This document shows, one piece after another, positions 60,153 to 64,000 of a DNA stretch of 64,000 bases (position 1 is its first letter; each line of letters opens with the position of its first letter). The DNA is taken from NCBI RefSeq assembly GCF_004458765.1, contig NZ_SPJX01000652.1:1-64000 (forward strand). Reading direction: 5' to 3'. The notes below the pieces were generated by a model. That model worked only from the letters and a program-made list of their open reading frames with translations, had not been told where the DNA came from and ran no database searches. A program made the position numbers and the translations under genes. Source of the stretch: Microvirga pakistanensis (GTDB lineage: Bacteria; Pseudomonadota; Alphaproteobacteria; Rhizobiales; Beijerinckiaceae).

Positions 60153-60448
60153 ATGAGAGGGACTTGGATCGGTGAATCCGCCTCTGTTCGTGAAGCCGCA
60201 TGGCTGCCGCAAGCAGGAGCGCCCGTCTTCTCTGGTCCCGCCCTATGCGACCCATTCGTGAGGTGCTGTTGGGAAGTCAACAGGTGGTGTGCGAGAGGCA
60301 ATACCGGGCAAGACGATCCTACCGATCGGAGCGCCTACCTCAGAATAGTCTCAGTCATAGAGGCCGTTGTTCAATCCATGTTAAGGCGGACGTGCCGAAA
60401 CGATCAGAGGATAAGGTCTCGTTCGTGCTGGAGAACAGTCATGGGGTT

Positions 60449-60772
60449 ATGAAGGACCTCGTCTGCCTGGATGCTCTACGTGCCGCAATCCAAGAAGTGG
60501 AGGAGGCTGAGTTCAGGTGTCGTGAAGCATCTCATATGCTTGCCAATGTCCGTGGGGAGCTGGATCGGGCTGTAGAACAAGCATACGAACAGCAATCCTT
60601 TGCTCCTCTCGGAGAGCTGTTTGATGAGGAAGAGGCTGCGCTGGCGGTCTATGAACAAGCAAGGGCTCAACTCGCCTCGGCTGAGGAGCGGTGGCGCGGC
60701 GTGGGAGCGGCCTTGGCTTATGAAAAGGAGCAAATGCTGGCAGGGGGGTGGTCTCGCGAGCGACTGAACTAA
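60449..60772 (+). CDS. hypothetical coiled-coil protein
   Basis: A 107-residue protein, almost wholly helical and charged: LDALRAAIQEVEEAEFRCRE, ELDRAVEQAYEQQSF, then EEEAALAVYEQARAQLASAE. It looks like a helical hairpin or coiled coil. The start at 60449 is where coding-like text begins; the frame is open further upstream but non-protein-like there. No family is recognised. Confidence 0.5.
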   Translation: MKDLVCLDALRAAIQEVEEAEFRCREASHMLANVRGELDRAVEQAYEQQSFAPLGELFDEEEAALAVYEQARAQLASAEERWRGVGAALAYEKEQMLAGGWSRERLN

Positions 60773-60919
60773 CCGCCGACGACGGAAGCTGAACCCGTTC
60801 CTGCAGATCAGTTGAGGAGGCGGATGAAATCTTGGCTCTTCTGACGAACAAGCGGCGAGAGCTTGCCGTTGTAAGCTTCAACCATCTCTGTCCAAGCCCA
60901 TGAGCGACAGGGGATTGTG

Positions 60920-61135
60920 ATGCCCCGTTCCTATTTCCATTTGCGTTCGAAGGACCAATCCCTTTGGGATAAGGAAGGCGTTGATCTTCCTGATCCTGCA
61001 ACAGCGCAGGGAGCGGCGGACAAGCTGGCGGCTGAGCTTCGTGGCGGTCTCTTGCATGAGAGCAAGCATGGATGCTGCTGGACCGTTGCCGTTACAGGCG
61101 AAGGTGATGAACTCATCCATGTTACGTCGCTTTGA
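60920..61135 (+). CDS. DUF6894-like small protein
   Basis: A 71-residue protein beginning MPRSYFHLRSKDQSLWDKEG and then PDPATAQGAADKLAAEL, the Asp-x-x-x-A helix of DUF6894, with a short beta end CCWTVAVTGEGDELIHV. GACAGGGG lies just upstream; a GTG at 60917 is also in frame. It is the second member in the window (first at 26559), and it too is followed by a GGGAGGAA hairpin element. Confidence 0.65.
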   Translation: MPRSYFHLRSKDQSLWDKEGVDLPDPATAQGAADKLAAELRGGLLHESKHGCCWTVAVTGEGDELIHVTSL

Positions 61136-61177
61136 ATGAGACTTTCCTATTCGGGTTATTTGCCAACTAGCGCAGGT

Positions 61178-61240
61178 AAAAAAAGACCCCACCGGGAATG
61201 GCTCGACCGATGGGGCAGTTTGAAGGTCTCGGGAGGAAGC
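61178..61240 (+). ncRNA. structured element, copy 2 (hairpin plus GGGAGGAA tail)
   Basis: After an A7 run the arms CCCCA-C-CGG (61187-61195) and CCG-A-TGGGG (61207-61215) enclose an 11-base loop with the same C/A mismatch as copy 1. GGTCT (61225-61229) can pair back to AGACC (61184-61188), then GGGAGGAAGC follows. Base pairs differ from copy 1 while pairing is kept. It starts 42 bases after a DUF6894 stop. The remainder of 61136-61540 has phased repeats at 61410 and no gene. Confidence 0.4.
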
Positions 61241-61409
61241 AACCTTCCAGCCTCAAACTCATGAGACCTACGATTGTTGCAGCGGGAAAAGCACAAACTC
61301 CGCTCTGCGACGTTGGAACGGGTTCAACAAAGGCTTCTCACCTTCTGCACGTCCGTCTGCAACCTGGGTTCAAGCTCAGACGCAGCCCTGCCTGACGCCG
61401 GAACCCAAG

Positions 61410-61439
61410 TTAACTTACGTTAATTGACGTTGCATGACC
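61410..61439 (+). promoter_or_regulatory. 10-bp phased repeats
   Basis: TTAACTTACG, TTAATTGACG and TTGCATGACC follow each other at exact 10-base steps; TTAAC-TTAC-GTTAA within them is also an inverted repeat (61410-61423). One-helical-turn spacing suits a multimeric DNA-binding protein acting on the gene at 61541, about 100 bases on. Function is inferred. Confidence 0.3.
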
Positions 61440-61540
61440 GGGCATGAGCTCCGTGTCGGCGATCTTTGCGCCTTTGGGTCTGCCGCAACGCAGGGCACGC
61501 CGATGGAGCAGTCGATGCCGTCACAAAGCGGAGGAACGCC

Positions 61541-61744
61541 ATGGCAAAGTACATGTTCAGGATCGGTCAGATCGTACAGGCGAGTGGAGCTTCCCGTAGA
61601 CTTCCGAGCGGCCACCTCAGGGTTCTTCGCCACCTCATGCCGACACCGTCCGGGGTTCCACGGTATTGTGTCAAGAGCGAAGCAGAAACCACTGAGCGTG
61701 TGGCTGAGGAGCATCAAATAGAGGCGGCGGAACGTCAGCACTAG
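61541..61744 (+). CDS. small conserved protein, unknown function
   Basis: A 67-residue basic protein: MAKYMFRIGQIVQASGASRR, then PSGHLRVLRHLMPTPSGVPR and YCVKSEAETTERVAEEHQIE. The pattern (F-x-I-G-Q-x-V start, a V-x-R-x-L strand, Y-x-V-K-S-x-x-E-x-x-E-R-V) is one I have seen in small single-domain proteins of this order, probably an SH3-like barrel, but no function is known. GCGGAGGAACGCC gives a strong ribosome site for ATG 61541. Confidence 0.6.
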   Translation: MAKYMFRIGQIVQASGASRRLPSGHLRVLRHLMPTPSGVPRYCVKSEAETTERVAEEHQIEAAERQH

Positions 61745-61757
61745 CCGACAAGGCTCA

Positions 61758-61864
61758 GGTCAGGGGAACTGGGGGAGGAGCTTGACCGTTGGCTGACCGA
61801 CTTCCTTTGTTTTCCCCTGACCGCTCATGAGCCTGACGATCTTCCCATCAGGCTCCTTTCCTTT
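61758..61864 (+). terminator. terminator region after the 61541 gene
   Basis: GAGCCTGA (61829-61836) and TCAGGCTC (61848-61855) form an 8-bp stem followed by CTTTCCTTT. A longer-range pair, GGTCAGGGGAA (61758-61768) with TTCCCCTGACC (61812-61822), lies just before it. The first is a likely terminator; the second may be an older or alternative fold. Confidence 0.5.
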
Positions 61865-62000
61865 GCCTCTCATCCAACCGCAGCCTTAACCTTCCCATGC
61901 TGCTGCGGCAGCCTTTGAAGGAATGGTCTCGATAGGGAGGGACGCCCTCGCGCCGGACTTGTGCTTGCCAGGAAGAGCCGCGCTTGCGGGTGGCCGCCAT
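61853..62000 (-). pseudogene. tyrosine-integrase N-terminal remnant
   Basis: From ATG at complement 62000 the frame reads MAATRKRGSSWQAQVRREGV, the arm-binding opening of phage/ICE tyrosine integrases. It then loses the expected text; a neighbouring frame gives PSKAAAAAWEG, matching the usual F-x-S-K-A-x-A-x-A-W that follows. So at least one frameshift is present, and the core and catalytic domains are absent. It marks an old integration, adjacent to another integrase fragment at 62222. Confidence 0.6.
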
Positions 62001-62221
62001 AATCATTTTCCGTTTAGCTGTGACAACGCTATGAAGGATCGGCTTGTCTGTTTTAGGGGTGCCTTGGCGGCAGAGCTGAAAGCTTGAAGAGTTCAGCATC
62101 TTGGCACTTGGTGGAGCTGAGGGAATGCTCCATCGGAGGGGCTTCAAAGCCTTACAAACATCAAGATGCTGGATCCTCAGCGGCTTCGGGTACCCTGCCG
62201 GGGTACGCAACGGAGGATCCT

Positions 62222-62749
62222 ATGCCCAGGACGCGCGCGACCGACAGGCGCTGGCTGGAGCGGCCGGCGGCCAATGACGGGTGACCGTCGCCGTCCCGCG
62301 CAAGCTACACAAGGTCCTCGGCACGCGCCTGAAAAGGCCTCTGCGCACCGACAGCCTTGCGGGTACCAACATCCTCAAGCTGCGGGTCGTGGACGAGTTG
62401 CGCGCCCGGATCGCGCGCGGAGGAAGTCGCCGCAGGCAAGGCGCGGGCCGTCATCCGCGAGGCGGCCGAGATCGCGTCCCAGTACAAGCAGGCAGCCGAT
62501 CCCGAGGAGATAACCGAGATCAGCAATGCGATCCTTGAGCGGGAGGCAGAGCCCCTTGGGCTGGAGGTGAGGGAGATTGTGAACCCCGATACAGGTGACG
62601 CACTCCCGGTGTACGATCCCCAGCGTGCAGCCCTTGCAACCGATTTCCGTCTTGTGGACGTGCCTGGCCGCGGATGGCGCTGCAAGGCATGCTTGCTGCC
62701 AAGGAAGCCGGAGGAGCGCCGGTACCCCGCCTCCCCCGATAGGGCGTGA
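62222..62749 (+). pseudogene. DUF6538-type integrase N-terminal remnant with two frameshifts
   Basis: Three successive frames assemble one protein-like text. First comes MPRTRATDRRWLERPAANDG (stop at 62282-62284 in that frame). Next comes VTVAVPRKLHKVLGTRLKRP and LRTDSLAGTNILKLRVVDEL, which match the DUF6538 start of integrases. Last comes EEVAAGKARAVIREAAEIAS and DPEEITEISNAILEREAEPL, ending at TGA 62747-62749. The catalytic domain is missing. It is a dead relic of a mobile element on the opposite strand to the 61853-62000 remnant. Confidence 0.6.
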
Positions 62750-62818
62750 AACAAACTGCTCTCAGTCGTCAACATGTCGCGTCCGCTGAATGAGGGCGGC
62801 CAGACGGGAGGCGAACAG

Positions 62819-63466
62819 TCACGCCCGCGCCAGCACCACGCAGTCCATCACAGCCCAGTAATGGCAGGCCGCGGCCACAAGCACGAAGGCATGCCAGATC
62901 GCGTTCTGAAAGCGCAGGCCTTCCCACACGTGGAAGACCACGCCCACCGTGTAGAGGACACCGCCGGCGGCCAGGAGCCAAAGGGTCGAGACGGGCAGGG
63001 CGCCGAGCACAGCTTCGTACGCCATGACGCCGCTCCAGCCGAGGAGCAGGTAGAGCAGGATCGCCAGCCGATCAAACCGGCCCGGCATGCACAGCTTCAG
63101 GACCATCCCGGCCAAGGAGCCGGCCCAGACGCCGACCAACAGGACAATGGCCGTGATCTCGCTCCTCATCTGCATGATGAACGGCGTGTAGGTGCCGGCA
63201 ATCAGGAGGTAGATGGCCGAATGATCGAACCGCCGCAGAACCCATTTGACCGGGGAGACCGGCCACAGGTTGTAGAGAGCGGAGATGACGAGCACAGCCA
63301 GCAGGCCGCCGCCATAAATCACCACCGATGTCAGCTCCCAGGAACCGGCAGTCTGAGCGGCAAGGGCGAGCAGGATGCTCACGGCGACGAGACCACCAAC
63401 AACCCCCAGAGCATGGACGATCCCGTCGGCCAGGATCTCATGCCTGTCGTAGTTCCACCTGATCAT
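62819..63466 (-). CDS. TrhA/hemolysin-III family membrane protein
   Basis: A 215-residue seven-helix protein of the YqfA/TrhA (PAQR-related) family. LADGIVHALGVVGGL carries the first conserved His, RRFDHSAIYLLIAGTYTPF the Asp-His pair, and WEGLRFQNAIWHAFVLVAAACHYWAV the last His residues; these bind a metal in the membrane. Escherichia coli TrhA affects membrane-energetics homeostasis; the haemolysin label is historical. GTGGGGGGACG precedes the start at 63466. Confidence 0.9.
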   Translation of the reverse strand: MIRWNYDRHEILADGIVHALGVVGGLVAVSILLALAAQTAGSWELTSVVIYGGGLLAVLVISALYNLWPVSPVKWVLRRFDHSAIYLLIAGTYTPFIMQMRSEITAIVLLVGVWAGSLAGMVLKLCMPGRFDRLAILLYLLLGWSGVMAYEAVLGALPVSTLWLLAAGGVLYTVGVVFHVWEGLRFQNAIWHAFVLVAAACHYWAVMDCVVLARA

Positions 63467-63624
63467 CGTCCCCCCACGTCGTTAATGGCAGCCCGGCCGC
63501 CGGCGCAGCGGCCGCCGGAGCAACAAGCTTGGCTCCAGGAGAACCCCACCACCAGAACGTGGGTTCCTGCGACTTGGTGGCAGGTCGGCGAGATGTTGGG
63601 ATACGGGCCTTGGTCTTCCTGATC

Positions 63625-63807
63625 CTACCGGGAACTTGGCTTGTCCGGACGTGACCCGGCGGTTTCGACAAGGCAGACCAGCACGAAGACGGTCACGACC
63701 GTGACCAGCTCGACGGTCTGGATAGCCCATTCAGGCGCACCGTCCGACAGCAAACCAAGCGTCAGGCCCGACAGCAGGGCCGCGGCAAGAGCGGACCAGA
63801 TCAGCAT
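63625..63807 (-). CDS. small two-helix membrane protein
   Basis: A 60-residue peptide with two hydrophobic helices (LIWSALAAALLSGLTLGLL and VELVTVVTVFVLVCLVETA) and a basic tail SRPDKPSSR. GAGGT lies seven bases before its ATG (63807). It is not recognised. It lies upstream of trhA on the same strand with 158 bases between. Confidence 0.5.
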   Translation of the reverse strand: MLIWSALAAALLSGLTLGLLSDGAPEWAIQTVELVTVVTVFVLVCLVETAGSRPDKPSSR

Positions 63808-63876
63808 GTTGACCTCATTCGTCAGCGGAGGCGGATGTTTAGGCCAAGGTGTCTGAACCGGACCTGTACAGGCCCT

Positions 63877-64000
63877 TCAGGTCCGCGCCAGCCGGTAGGC
63901 GCTGCCGAGCAGGTCGACCAGGTCCAGCAATCGCGCCACGTAAGGATCGCGGGCCACGAAGCCGGCCTCCTCCCGCTCCGCATTCCACTGGCGTTCGAGC
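63877..64000 (-). CDS. C-terminal fragment of an unidentified gene
   Basis: The last 40 or so codons of a gene that runs off the right edge: LERQWNAEREEAGFVARDPY, VARLLDLVDLLGSAYRLART, then TGA at complement 63877-63879. It looks helical and coding in composition, but is too short to assign. Confidence 0.45.
   Translation of the reverse strand, partial: LERQWNAEREEAGFVARDPYVARLLDLVDLLGSAYRLART

Noticed and set aside
62305-62775. A 156-codon minus-strand frame over the integrase remnant
   Set aside because: It is Ser/Arg/Ala-rich and antisense to the DUF6538-like text; no independent support.
1-64000. tRNA, rRNA and CRISPR signals
   Set aside because: No T-arm-like GGTTCRAnYCC with acceptor pairing, no rRNA stretch and no regularly spaced direct repeats were noticed by eye; a covariance search would settle the tRNA question.

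Overview
The window reads as a chromosomal segment of a high-GC alphaproteobacterium of the Hyphomicrobiales, most likely Methylobacteriaceae and Microvirga-like. This rests on gene content (GapR/DUF2312, DUF4170, HWE/HisKA_2 kinases, a bacteriophytochrome, paired DUF6894 proteins) and a GTTC-N7-GTTC LexA-type box. No database search was possible, so family names come from motif recognition. No rRNA, tRNA, CRISPR array or intact insertion sequence was seen.

0-18.3 kb: a cut-off FecR-like gene, a stand-alone receiver, a decayed osmolyte-binding-protein remnant, a glutamine amidotransferase and an ScfR/RamB-like regulator. The regulator and the isocitrate lyase gene at 16.7-18.3 kb share TTTACAA-type promoter boxes. 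From 4.2 to 14.5 kb runs a tightly packed nine-gene operon. It holds an OpuB/Yeh-type quaternary-amine ABC importer (binding protein, permease, ATPase, permease), then a heme oxygenase, a bacteriophytochrome kinase, an Rcp1-like receiver, a receiver-HisKA_2 kinase and a membrane HWE kinase. Four consecutive junctions are ATGA overlaps, so osmolyte uptake and red-light sensing appear to be made together. An amidase and a DUF454 protein follow.

18.3-26.8 kb: a palindromic intergenic repeat, an RND efflux pair, a LuxR-type regulator with a degenerate receiver, a solitary beta-class DNA methyltransferase, a hypothetical gene, a 43-residue membrane peptide behind a LexA-type box, and a DUF6894 gene followed by a structured RNA-like element.

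27-46.2 kb: a catabolic island. A GntR/HutC repressor is divergent from a tripartite tricarboxylate transporter, an ACMSD-like amidohydrolase and an MFS carrier. Next come a LysR regulator divergent from a flavin reductase/luciferase-like monooxygenase pair, a hydrolase, three Gfo/Idh/MocA dehydrogenases and a carboxymuconolactone-decarboxylase-like protein. Facing this is an operon of aldehyde dehydrogenase, cupin, Ldh2-type dehydrogenase and ABM protein. Similar GACGTC-centred palindromes sit at the tctC promoter and at the aldehyde dehydrogenase promoter, so one regulator may control both ends. A GH1-like hydrolase lies at the edge. The substrate is unknown; an aromatic or sugar-like acid would fit.

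46.2-58.6 kb: a GAF protein, a GH10 xylanase-like protein, a SpoIIE phosphatase/STAS/RsbW partner switch, a small membrane protein, a cellulose-synthase-like glycosyltransferase divergent from a TPR plus beta-barrel protein, a PilZ protein, a histone-H1-like protein and GapR. I read this as a candidate exopolysaccharide synthesis, export and control locus whose product may not be cellulose.

58.8-64 kb: small hypothetical and membrane proteins, a lipoprotein, a small gene apparently broken at a G run, a 22-bp perfect hairpin, a second DUF6894 gene with a second copy of the structured element, two decayed integrase fragments, a TrhA/hemolysin-III protein and the C-terminus of an unidentified gene.
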